A DNA stretch of 8,706 bases from Anaerolineales bacterium UBA3001 (GTDB lineage: Bacteria; Chloroflexota; Anaerolineae; Anaerolineales; UBA11657). The position numbers and the translations under genes are program-made. The stretch's first letter is position 1; each line of letters opens with the position of its first letter. Location: the NCBI GenBank assembly GCA_002346435.1, contig DDZT01000082.1, positions 1 through 8,706 on the forward strand, in the 5' to 3' direction. Below the pieces are notes generated by a model. The model did not search any database, was not told where the DNA came from, and saw nothing but the letters and a program-made list of their open reading frames with translations. Shown piece by piece: positions 1 to 6,789 of this stretch.

Positions 1-747
1 GTTTACTCATCAGATACTGATTTCACTCCATTTGACACTGGAGCCTATGCATCTAGCACAACTTTCATATCTGGTGGTGCCGTTCATAAAGCTGCAATAG
101 AAGTGCGTAAACAAATCTTCGATCGAGCATCCTTAATGCTTGACACAAAAGCAAATGATATGAAAATCCACGATCGGCATGTATACGCGATTAACGGAAG
201 TAGTGTGAGCCTGTCTGAAATAGCTCTTCACAGCCTACATACAGAAAACCAACAACAAATAATGGCAACAGCATCTCATATGTCACTATATTCACCACCT
301 CCATTTGCGGTGCAATATGCTGAAATAGAGGTTGACACTGAAACGGGACAAGTCACCGTGATAAAACTAGTAATGACAGTAGATTGTGGCACAGCTATTA
401 ATCCCATTACATCAGAGGGTCAAATAGATGGTGGAATGGTTCAAGCTTTAGGGTATGCAATCTCTGAAGAGATGCCATATGATCCAAATGGTAACTCACT
501 AGTTACTCGATTTGGAGACTATCGTATCTATCAAGCAGATGAAATGCCTGAATTAGTATCAATTTTAGTACCGAGCTATGAACCCAACGGACCCTATGGT
601 GCCAAAGCAGTAGCAGAAATACCTATGAATGGCGTAGCTCCAGCAGTAGCAAATGCAATCTATGATGCTGTAGGAATACGCGTCCGAGAACTTCCATTCA
701 CTCCAGAACGTATATGGAAGGCACTCCATAATCACAATAAATCATGA
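1..747 (+). CDS. Xanthine dehydrogenase-family molybdopterin-binding subunit, C-terminal part (5' end outside window)
   Basis: Large molybdenum-cofactor subunit of the xanthine dehydrogenase / CO dehydrogenase CoxL-like hydroxylase family; only the last 248 codons are present. The frame is open from base 1, so the GTG at 103 is an internal codon and not a start. The upstream residues read SSDTDFTPFDTGAYASSTTF, the family's conserved cofactor-domain motif. Further on are VDCGTAINP and EGQIDGGMVQALGYAI. Near the C-terminus GAKAVAEIPMNG carries the glutamate at the position of the family's catalytic Glu. The substrate cannot be assigned from this fragment, and many paralogues act on purines, aldehydes or other heterocycles. 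The stop overlaps the next gene's ATG (ATGA at 744-747), so it is probably translationally coupled to the folate genes. Family assignment is firm; specificity is unknown. Confidence 0.9.
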   Translation, partial: VYSSDTDFTPFDTGAYASSTTFISGGAVHKAAIEVRKQIFDRASLMLDTKANDMKIHDRHVYAINGSSVSLSEIALHSLHTENQQQIMATASHMSLYSPPPFAVQYAEIEVDTETGQVTVIKLVMTVDCGTAINPITSEGQIDGGMVQALGYAISEEMPYDPNGNSLVTRFGDYRIYQADEMPELVSILVPSYEPNGPYGAKAVAEIPMNGVAPAVANAIYDAVGIRVRELPFTPERIWKALHNHNKS

Positions 748-1484
748 ATATCGAAGGTAAAGTAGCTCTGATCACAGGTGGAGCACATAGAGTTGGCAAG
801 GCAATTACTATGGAATTAGCTCAAAGAGGGGCTGATGTAATTGTCAATTACAATCAATCCGAAGCGATGGCACACACTACAGTTCATGAAGCTGAAACAC
901 TGGGAGTGCGTGCCATCGCCCAAAAAGCAAATGTATCTAACCAGATCGAAGTATCCACCATGATATCTGAATCAGAAGAACTACTTGGACCCATTCAAAT
1001 TCTAATAAACTCAGCATCATTGTTCACAAAAACCGAACTACCTACTAACTCAACCGAAGATTGGAATCAAGTAACGAACACGTTAATACAAGGTTCTTTC
1101 AACTGCTCAAATATAATTGCACCAATAATGCAGAATGCTGGTTCCGGAGTTATCATCAACATTGTTGATCTCATGGCCTGGTTGCCTCGCCGAGGATATG
1201 CTGCTCACTCGGTCGGCAAGGCAGCATTAATGGCTCTAACCAGACAACTAGCAGTTGACTTAGCTCCTAACATCAGAGTGAACGCTGTTGCACCAGGTCC
1301 AGTACTATCCCCAGACGAATATTCTCAAAAAACAAGGGATAGGATAGCTTCTGGCACACTATTGAAACGCTGGGGTACACCCTTAGATGTATCACGTGCT
1401 GTTATTTTTCTTGTAGAATCAGATTACATAACTGCTGAATATATAACTGTAGATGGTGGAGAACGTTATGGTGGAAATCAATAA
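744..1484 (+). CDS. SDR-family reductase, pteridine reductase-like (candidate FolM-type dihydropterin/dihydrofolate reductase)
   Basis: Cytoplasmic NAD(P)H-dependent short-chain dehydrogenase, 246 aa, full length for the family. The nucleotide-binding turn is TGGAHRVG (residues 11-18), close to the TGxxxRxG of pteridine reductases. The active-site block NIVDLMAW...GYAAHSVGK has Asp142 where ordinary SDRs have the catalytic Ser. This is the hallmark of Leishmania PTR1 (Asp181), and the spacing of 13 residues to the next catalytic position matches. That next position, normally Tyr of YxxxK, is His155 here; Lys159 is kept. PGPVLSP and the C-terminal VDGG are typical SDR elements. The gene lies directly upstream of folB, folK and folE and overlaps folB by one base (TAATG), which supports a role reducing dihydropterins or dihydrofolate. 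Whether it is an active reductase with His in place of Tyr is uncertain. Confidence 0.8.
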   Translation: MNIEGKVALITGGAHRVGKAITMELAQRGADVIVNYNQSEAMAHTTVHEAETLGVRAIAQKANVSNQIEVSTMISESEELLGPIQILINSASLFTKTELPTNSTEDWNQVTNTLIQGSFNCSNIIAPIMQNAGSGVIINIVDLMAWLPRRGYAAHSVGKAALMALTRQLAVDLAPNIRVNAVAPGPVLSPDEYSQKTRDRIASGTLLKRWGTPLDVSRAVIFLVESDYITAEYITVDGGERYGGNQ

Positions 1485-1852
1485 TGTCAAAATCTGACCG
1501 TATAAAAATTACTGACCTTCATTTGAGAGCTATTATAGGCATCAACCCTGACGAACGTAAAAATCTTCAGGATGTATTAATCAATATAGTGTTATATGTT
1601 GATAGTCGTCCTGCCGCTAAATCTGACGATATATCAGACTCAGCAAACTACCGCACTATTACAAAAGAGATTATAAAATTAGTAGAAAGTTCAAAATTCT
1701 ACTTGATAGAAAAATTGGCATCAGAAATAGCTGCTATCTGTCTAAAGTCTCAACAGGTGGAAACTGTATCTGTCAACGTACAAAAGCCAACTGCACTGCG
1801 ATTCGCCAAATCAGTTGGCATAACCATAGAACGAAGTAAAACACAATCATAG
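1484..1852 (+). CDS. folB: Dihydroneopterin aldolase FolB
   Basis: Cleaves 7,8-dihydroneopterin to 6-hydroxymethyl-7,8-dihydropterin and glycolaldehyde in folate synthesis; cytoplasmic, a small oligomeric tunnelling-fold enzyme. The 122 residues match the usual length. Conserved elements are GINPDERKNLQ (Glu24), the NYR motif with Tyr56, LIEKLASEIA with Glu76 that binds the pterin ring, and the VNVQKPTALRFA segment with catalytic Lys101. The ATG at 1484 shares its A with the stop of the preceding SDR gene. folK begins five bases after its stop, so the genes are almost certainly one transcript. Assignment is confident; epimerase side activity is common in the family and cannot be judged here. 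Confidence 0.93.
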   Translation: MSKSDRIKITDLHLRAIIGINPDERKNLQDVLINIVLYVDSRPAAKSDDISDSANYRTITKEIIKLVESSKFYLIEKLASEIAAICLKSQQVETVSVNVQKPTALRFAKSVGITIERSKTQS

Positions 1853-1857
1853 AAGCA

Positions 1858-2388
1858 ATGAATCAAGCTTATCTATCTCTCGGATCCAATATTTCTCCAG
1901 ACCACAATCTTCCCACTGCCGTAAGCATGTTGGAAAACTATGGATCGATAATGATTTCCTCTAGCGTCTGGGAAACCATAGCATTAGGTGATATTGAACA
2001 ACCCAATTATTTAAACGCAGCGGTACTATTAGAGACCAATTTAACAGCAAAAAGTCTGCACGATGACGGAATAAAACAGATTGAAAAGCTTCTAGGACGT
2101 AAAAAAACCAGCAACCCTTTTGCCTCCCGCACTATTGACATTGACATCATGTTATTCAACGATGAAGTCATTACCTTAGGTCACAGACGTATACCTGACA
2201 ATGAGATATTGGAACGCGCTTTTGTGGCATTATGTCTTGCTGAGATATCACCCAACTATATTCATCCAGACACAAACCAAACTCTTGAAGAAATTGCTCA
2301 AAGTTTTCAGAACCCATCTAAATCTATGAAGATCCGCCATGACATTAAACTTCTAAAACAAGGGAAACCAACTAATAACTATGTCTAA
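1858..2388 (+). CDS. folK: 6-hydroxymethyl-7,8-dihydropterin pyrophosphokinase FolK
   Basis: Transfers pyrophosphate from ATP to 6-hydroxymethyl-7,8-dihydropterin, the step after FolB. The N-terminus AYLSLGSN is the standard HPPK strand-loop. QPNYLNAAV (48-56) and LGRKKTSNPFASRTIDIDIML follow. The two magnesium-binding aspartates are Asp94 and Asp96. The usual GPR before TIDID is ASR here, and the IPHP motif reads IPDN, so the nucleotide-binding loop is slightly divergent. The pterin-side residues and the DxD pair are intact. The protein is 176 aa, with a basic tail of about 25 residues beyond the core. Its last codons overlap folE by eight bases. There is only a weak purine stretch (AGAAG) before the ATG, so coupling to folB translation is likely. 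Confidence 0.93.
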   Translation: MNQAYLSLGSNISPDHNLPTAVSMLENYGSIMISSSVWETIALGDIEQPNYLNAAVLLETNLTAKSLHDDGIKQIEKLLGRKKTSNPFASRTIDIDIMLFNDEVITLGHRRIPDNEILERAFVALCLAEISPNYIHPDTNQTLEEIAQSFQNPSKSMKIRHDIKLLKQGKPTNNYV

Positions 2389-3004
2389 AACCAATTTAAA
2401 GTCTATATCCGATCTATTTCCTCACCCAATTGACCAAGAGAGCATTAATCAGGCGATCGATACATTACTCAGCAGCATAGGTGAAGACCCTAACCGACAA
2501 GGTCTACAAGGCACTCCCGATAGGATTTCCAGAATGTATGCGGAAATTTTTGACGGATATCGCACTGACCCTGATAAATTAATCAATGACGCATTATTTG
2601 ACGTAAGCTATAACGAAATGGTTATAGTAAAAGACATTGCATACACTAGCATGTGCGAACACCACATGTTACCCTTTTTTGGTAGAGCACATGTCGCATA
2701 TATACCCAATGGAAAAGTCATAGGACTAAGTAAGATACCTCGCGTAGTAGATATGTTTTCACACAGACTGCAATTACAGGAAAAACTCACTAGTCAAATA
2801 GCAGATTTTCTCGAAACAGCTCTAGAACCTTTAGGAGTAGCAGTAGTAGTGGAAGGTTTACATCTCTGCAGTATGATGCGAGGAGTCAAAAAAGCAAGTG
2901 CCCGCATGGTAACTAGCGCAATGAGACGCAATTTCCTTAATAATCAACGTACCAGATCAGAGTTCCTAGAACACCTACAAAGATCTTCCAAAGATATGCT
3001 CTAA
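2381..3004 (+). CDS. folE: GTP cyclohydrolase I FolE
   Basis: Converts GTP to 7,8-dihydroneopterin triphosphate, the first step of pterin and folate synthesis; a zinc enzyme forming decamers in relatives. The 207-aa sequence has the three zinc ligands Cys92 and His95 (SMCEHHMLPFFG) and Cys163 (EGLHLCSMMRGVKK). The catalytic His94 and His161 equivalents are also present, as are the GTP-binding stretches GTPDRISRMY and GLSKIPRVVD. It belongs to the type IA (FolE1) class, not the COG1469 type IB class. It starts inside the end of folK (eight-base overlap) and is the last gene of this run. No convincing intrinsic terminator follows; the next 60 bases are AT-rich and appear to hold the promoter of the B12 unit. 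Confidence 0.96.
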   Translation: MSKTNLKSISDLFPHPIDQESINQAIDTLLSSIGEDPNRQGLQGTPDRISRMYAEIFDGYRTDPDKLINDALFDVSYNEMVIVKDIAYTSMCEHHMLPFFGRAHVAYIPNGKVIGLSKIPRVVDMFSHRLQLQEKLTSQIADFLETALEPLGVAVVVEGLHLCSMMRGVKKASARMVTSAMRRNFLNNQRTRSEFLEHLQRSSKDML

Positions 3005-3011
3005 AATTAAT

Positions 3012-3039
3012 TTGCATTTATAAAATATTAATGTAAAAT
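3012..3039 (+). promoter_or_regulatory. Probable sigma70-type promoter of the B12 uptake unit
   Basis: A TTGCAT (-35, three of six to consensus) and TAAAAT (-10, five of six) are separated by 16 bases. They sit in the AT-rich gap between folE and the riboswitch. The start point would fall about 20 bases before the aptamer's P1 stem, as expected for a riboswitch leader. The -35 is weak, so the assignment is moderate. Confidence 0.4.
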
Positions 3040-3067
3040 ACTCCAAATTTAATATCAATCAAGCAAT

Positions 3068-3178
3068 TTAGGTGCCGTAACCCCCGGAAGGGACGGCATA
3101 AAGGCGAAGCCGGTGCAAGTCCGGCGCTGACCCGCAACTGTAATCTAGATTAACTAGTAAGCCAGGTCGCCCGCCTAA
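3068..3178 (+). promoter_or_regulatory. Cobalamin riboswitch aptamer
   Basis: This RNA senses adenosyl- or other cobalamins and controls the B12 import genes that follow. The closing stem pairs TTAGGTG (3068-3074) with CGCCTAA (3172-3178), allowing one G-U. Inside are a TGCCGT/ACGGCA stem (3073-3078 with 3093-3098) and the conserved core GCCGGTGCAAGTCCGGC. The highly conserved CTGACCCGCAACTG follows. The downstream B12 box reads AAGCCAGGTCGCCCGCCT (3159-3176) and matches most consensus positions. Between the aptamer and btuF are another stem-loop (TCCCG/CGGGA, 3193-3210, flanked by GTTT/AAAC) and a terminator. An alternative pairing of GAAGGG (3087-3092) with CCCTTC (3240-3245) could free the terminator, but this is speculative. 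Family assignment is confident; the exact switching mechanism is inferred. Confidence 0.93.
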
Positions 3179-3237
3179 TATTGCGTTTACCATCCCGCGA
3201 GGCAACGGGACTGCAAACACAAGAAGCTATGTGCCGC

Positions 3238-3274
3238 AACCCTTCGCCTTATACGGATGAAAGGGTTTTTTTTT
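3238..3274 (+). terminator. Riboswitch expression-platform terminator
   Basis: A hairpin pairs AACCCTT with AAGGGTT (3238-3244 with 3261-3267). It continues with CG/GT and CC/GG pairs across small bulges around a six-base loop. An unbroken run of nine T (3266-3274) follows and ends right at the btuF ATG. Its position just downstream of the aptamer makes ligand-induced termination the likely mode. Confidence 0.8.
3259..3265 (+). promoter_or_regulatory. Shine-Dalgarno of btuF embedded in the terminator stem
   Basis: GAAAGGG lies nine bases before the ATG at 3275 and forms the descending arm of the terminator hairpin. It decides the start: the earlier in-frame ATG at 3257 lies inside the hairpin and has no ribosome site. 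When the hairpin forms, both elongation and ribosome access would be blocked. Confidence 0.55.
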
Positions 3275-4258
3275 ATGCTTTTCGCTTCAACAGTAACAAG
3301 ATCGAATATTTACTCAAACATAGTCTCCAAAATGCTTGTAGTAATACTCATTGTAGCAACTTTATGTGGTTGTCAAAATATAGAAAACTCACCATTATTA
3401 AACACATCCGCCCCTGAAGATATCAATATAACTGATAGTTTAGGAAGAGAAATTACAATTCCATCCTCACCTGAAAAAATTGTCAGTTTAGCAGCCTCAA
3501 ATACAGAAATATTGTTTGCTATAAATGCCGATGTAAATTTAGTGGCTAGAGACGAATATTCTGATTATCCTCCAGAAACTGCAGATATACCAAGTATCGG
3601 AAGTCTATACCCTCAAGTAAATACAGAAGTTATAGTAAATCTCGAGCCAGATTTAGTTTTGGCCGCTGGTATCACCAACCCTGAGGACGTAACAGCACTA
3701 GATAAACTTGGTATCACAGTTTTCACCACAAGCATTGCATCTGACCTAGATGATATCTACGGTGACATCAAAAATGTAGGTACTATCACTGGCTACAGCG
3801 ACAACGCAAACGCTTTGGTCAAAGATATGCAAACACGTGTACAAGACATCAAAGATAATGTAATTAAACAGTCAACAATTCCATCTGTATACTACGAAAT
3901 CGATGCTAGTGAACCTTCTAAACCATGGACCCCCGGTGATGGTTCGTTCATCGATATACTTATCACTACAGCTGGAGGTACTAATATAGGTGCAATAAGC
4001 GATGAACCTTACTGGCAGATTAGCTTAGAACAACTGATATATGAAGACCCGGACATAATTGTACTTGGATCAAGCAAATATGGCGGACAAACCAAATCAA
4101 CAGTTCTAAACCGACCCGGTTGGGAAACACTTAAAGCAGTGAAAACAGGACATATATATGAATTTGACGATGATCTTGTCAGTCGACCTGGACCACGCAT
4201 AGTCGATGGACTAGAAACACTAGCAAATATCATAACCACTATTGAGTCTAAAAAGTAG
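3275..4258 (+). CDS. btuF: Cobalamin ABC transporter substrate-binding lipoprotein BtuF
   Basis: Extracytoplasmic B12-binding protein that delivers cobalamin to BtuCD. From ATG 3275 it is 327 aa. The signal peptide core is MLVVILIVATLCGC, with lipobox LCGC (lipidated Cys33) and basic residues before it, so it is probably membrane-anchored. The mature part is a class III (BtuF/FecB) binding protein. It opens with DSLGREITIPSSPEKIVSL, then has SNTEILFAI and SLEQLI, whose glutamates match the two that dock onto the permease arginines. It continues with DPDIIVLGS and RPGPRIVDGLE near the end. The first 25 or so residues before the hydrophobic core are long, so a start at ATG 3332 cannot be excluded, but it lacks a clear ribosome site. 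The upstream cobalamin riboswitch and the btuC/btuD genes after it make B12 the likely ligand over siderophore iron. Confidence 0.92.
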   Translation: MLFASTVTRSNIYSNIVSKMLVVILIVATLCGCQNIENSPLLNTSAPEDINITDSLGREITIPSSPEKIVSLAASNTEILFAINADVNLVARDEYSDYPPETADIPSIGSLYPQVNTEVIVNLEPDLVLAAGITNPEDVTALDKLGITVFTTSIASDLDDIYGDIKNVGTITGYSDNANALVKDMQTRVQDIKDNVIKQSTIPSVYYEIDASEPSKPWTPGDGSFIDILITTAGGTNIGAISDEPYWQISLEQLIYEDPDIIVLGSSKYGGQTKSTVLNRPGWETLKAVKTGHIYEFDDDLVSRPGPRIVDGLETLANIITTIESKK

Positions 4259-4332
4259 GAATGGAAATCTTGAAAGAATTATTATCGGATTGGGTTAGTG
4301 GAGTCCAAAATGAACGCTAGCCTAGGTAGAGC

Positions 4333-5361
4333 ATGTTGAATTCACCTATTGCATCATCATTACTGTTGTTTGTAATACTGATTACAGCAATTATTCTTGG
4401 TGTTGCAATAGGATCCGTACCAATACCTCCCAGAATAATAACAGACCTAATATTGGATCGTTTGTCCTTTACGAATATTACTATTGAGGAGATAAGCAAA
4501 TATTCAACAATACTCTTTGATATCCGTATGCCTAGAGTCGCCCTTATGGCATTAACTGGAGCTGCGCTTGCCACCGCAGGCGCAACTTATCAAGGCCTAT
4601 TTAGAAATCCGCTTGCTGACCCATATCTAGTAGGAGTTGCATCTGGAGCCGGTTTGGGTGCAACTATCGCAATTACAACAAATCTTAATTCTGACCCACT
4701 AGGTATCAGCATAATCACTATCGCTGCATTTGCAGGAGGCATAATAACAGTTGGTATAGTGGTTATGACTGCACGCGTATCTAAAACCACACCCGTAACA
4801 ACAATGTTGCTTGCTGGTATAGCCATAGGATCATTTGCAACGGCGGCAACGACATTATTGATGCTACGACGTCCTGATGGACTGCAGAGAGCATTCAACT
4901 GGATGCTTGGATCTTATCTCGGAGGTGGATGGACCCCAGTAAAAATAATGATTCCTTACATGGTACTTGGAAGCCTACTTATATTTATCAATGCACGAGC
5001 ATTAAATGTTTTCCAGCTTGGCGAAGAACAAGCTCAACAACTTGGAATACATGTTGAGCGCTTGAAAATAATCCTTATAGCATCAGCAACGTTGATGACG
5101 GCATCTGCAGTGGCATTTGGAGGACTCATAGGATTTGTAGGACTAATCGTACCGCATGCTATGCGCATACTAACAGGACCTGACTATCGGCGCTTACTTC
5201 CATGTTGTTTGTTAGGAGGAGCATCATTTCTAGTATTATCAGATTTAGCAGCTCGCAACATAATGGCACCACAAGAACTACCAGTAGGAATAATTACAGC
5301 ATTAACTGGAACACCCTTTTTTATTTTTTTGTTGCGCAAACTTAAAAGGTCAGTATTCTGA
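4333..5361 (+). CDS. btuC: Cobalamin ABC transporter permease BtuC (FecCD family)
   Basis: Inner-membrane permease of 342 aa, the usual size for FecCD proteins with about ten membrane helices. The first helix starts at residue 9. The conserved stretch RMPRVALMALTGAALATAGA, followed by YQGLFRNPLADPYLVG, is the family's hallmark. GGLIGFVGLIVPHAMRIL (about residues 262-279) is the cytoplasmic coupling loop that contacts the ATPase. ATG 4333 is the first in-frame start after a stop at 4327-4329. A modest AGGT lies seven to ten bases upstream. A 74-bp spacer separates it from btuF, and btuD follows after one base. The riboswitch and the adenosyltransferase gene support cobalamin or cobinamide as substrate. 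Confidence 0.93.
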   Translation: MLNSPIASSLLLFVILITAIILGVAIGSVPIPPRIITDLILDRLSFTNITIEEISKYSTILFDIRMPRVALMALTGAALATAGATYQGLFRNPLADPYLVGVASGAGLGATIAITTNLNSDPLGISIITIAAFAGGIITVGIVVMTARVSKTTPVTTMLLAGIAIGSFATAATTLLMLRRPDGLQRAFNWMLGSYLGGGWTPVKIMIPYMVLGSLLIFINARALNVFQLGEEQAQQLGIHVERLKIILIASATLMTASAVAFGGLIGFVGLIVPHAMRILTGPDYRRLLPCCLLGGASFLVLSDLAARNIMAPQELPVGIITALTGTPFFIFLLRKLKRSVF

Positions 5362-5362
5362 T

Positions 5363-6151
5363 ATGGATCCTTTAACAATATCAAACATATCTGTTAGTTA
5401 TAATAACCAGACAGTAATCCCGAACCTTAGCATCTCTCTACCAAGACCCGGAATAGTTGCACTAGTTGGCCCAAATGGTGCAGGTAAATCCACTCTAATT
5501 CGGGCGATCACGGGAGTAACACCAATCTCACAGGGTAAAATCCATCTGGGATCAGTAGACTTACTCAAACTATCCGCACTTGATCGAGCACGTCACATAG
5601 CTGTTGTACCACAATATGCACCCATGCCAGATAACTTTAAAGTTCAAGAAATAGTAATGCTGGGTCGCACGCCCTATCTTCCGATATGGCAAAATGAAAC
5701 CGCCAATGATCATGCTGTCGTAACCCAAGCATTGAAACAGACAAATGTCTACAACCTAAAAGAACGCTTTGTTAGCGATCTGTCTGGAGGAGAGCTACAA
5801 CGTGTTGTAATTGCGCGTGCTCTCGCACAGGAACCTGACGTACTTCTACTAGATGAACCAACAGCCCATCTCGACCTCAAACACCAAACGTCAATATTAA
5901 GACTTATTAATTCACTCACAACAGTCAATAATATTACCGTTCTCTTAACCATGCATGACATTAACCAAGCGGCAAAATGCGCAGACTCAGTAGCATTAAT
6001 ATCACATGGGATAATAGAGGCCTATGGATCACCCACCGATGTATATACTTCCGAAAGATTAAGTAAGGTGTATGACACCCAGGTAGATGTAATAACTCAT
6101 CCAGATCGCGAATTGCCCTTTGTCACAATCTATGATAATTTACACCAATAA
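5363..6151 (+). CDS. btuD: Cobalamin ABC transporter ATPase BtuD
   Basis: Cytoplasmic ATPase that powers BtuC, 262 aa, typical of the FepC/BtuD class. All motifs are intact: Walker A GPNGAGKST (36-44), Q-loop VPQYAPMP, signature LSGGELQR (140-147), Walker B LLLDEPT with Asp164 and Glu165, D-loop AHLDL, and H-loop His198 (TMHD). The segment after the signature ends in a short C-terminal tail without an extra domain. ATG begins one base after the btuC stop, so translation is coupled. Dimerisation with itself and pairing with BtuC are expected from the family. Confidence 0.93.
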   Translation: MDPLTISNISVSYNNQTVIPNLSISLPRPGIVALVGPNGAGKSTLIRAITGVTPISQGKIHLGSVDLLKLSALDRARHIAVVPQYAPMPDNFKVQEIVMLGRTPYLPIWQNETANDHAVVTQALKQTNVYNLKERFVSDLSGGELQRVVIARALAQEPDVLLLDEPTAHLDLKHQTSILRLINSLTTVNNITVLLTMHDINQAAKCADSVALISHGIIEAYGSPTDVYTSERLSKVYDTQVDVITHPDRELPFVTIYDNLHQ

Positions 6152-6171
6152 CAAATGGATTCTTATTAATA

Positions 6172-6738
6172 ATGCCAAGAATAAGCAAACCTGACACCCA
6201 CACTGGTGATGACGGAACTACCTCTACCATCCAGGGTCAACGAGTATACAAAGACGCGCCATTAATTAAAGCATTTGGAACATTGGACGAACTCAATTCC
6301 GCAATTGGATTAATTCTAACTTGTGAGAATTTACCAACTTCCCACACAAACATTCTTCGCTCTATACAAAACACACTCTTTCACCTAGGATCTGACCTTG
6401 ATATACAGAATGAGATTGATGACACACCATCACAGCCGCACATAGAAAATAAACATATTACTGAACTCAATGATCTTATTGCCAAGATATATTCAGAAGT
6501 GGGACCACTAAAAAACTTCACCCATCCAGGCGGAGCCGAAACTGCTGCTAGATTACACATGGCACGCGCAATATGCCGACGTGCAGAACGCGATGTCATC
6601 ACACTATCTCATACGGCAAAAATTGGAGCGCTCACAATCACTTATCTAAATCGTCTGTCAGATACGCTATTCCTCATGGCCCGCTCAGAAAATAAAAGAG
6701 AGGGATTCCAAGAGAAGACATGGGACAGTCATGAATAA
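6172..6738 (+). CDS. pduO: PduO-type cob(I)alamin adenosyltransferase
   Basis: Transfers the adenosyl group of ATP to cob(I)alamin, giving coenzyme B12; cytoplasmic trimer in relatives. The 188-aa protein has the PduO-type ATP loop TGDDGTT (11-17), AFGTLDELNSAIGL and QNTLFHLGSDL. The C-terminal block HPGG...LHMARAICRRAERDV ends in YLNRLSDTLFLMAR. These motifs exclude the unrelated CobA and EutT types. It follows btuD after 20 bases with only a weak ribosome site. As last gene of the riboswitch unit it lets imported corrinoid be turned into the form the riboswitch class usually senses, closing a feedback loop (inference). No cobalamin synthesis genes are seen nearby. Confidence 0.94.
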   Translation: MPRISKPDTHTGDDGTTSTIQGQRVYKDAPLIKAFGTLDELNSAIGLILTCENLPTSHTNILRSIQNTLFHLGSDLDIQNEIDDTPSQPHIENKHITELNDLIAKIYSEVGPLKNFTHPGGAETAARLHMARAICRRAERDVITLSHTAKIGALTITYLNRLSDTLFLMARSENKREGFQEKTWDSHE

Positions 6739-6789
6739 CCCTATACACATTAGTAAACGGCCATCACCGCTAACAAAAAGTTATAGCAA

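Noticed and set aside
3257..3274. ATG 3257 as start of btuF
   Set aside because: It lies in the terminator stem, has no ribosome site, and would encode MKGFFF from the U tract. ATG 3275 has GAAAGGG at a proper distance.
3181..3417. A 78-codon open frame starting in the riboswitch leader
   Set aside because: It overlaps the riboswitch expression platform and btuF in another frame and has no family features.
4261..4320. A 19-codon frame starting two bases after the btuF stop, before btuC
   Set aside because: It has no recognisable motif and no clear ribosome site beyond possible reinitiation. It is most likely spacer sequence.
4590..4898. A 102-codon open frame antisense to btuC
   Set aside because: Its composition mirrors the hydrophobic codons of btuC on the other strand. 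It has no ribosome site or known motif, and btuC is a firm assignment.
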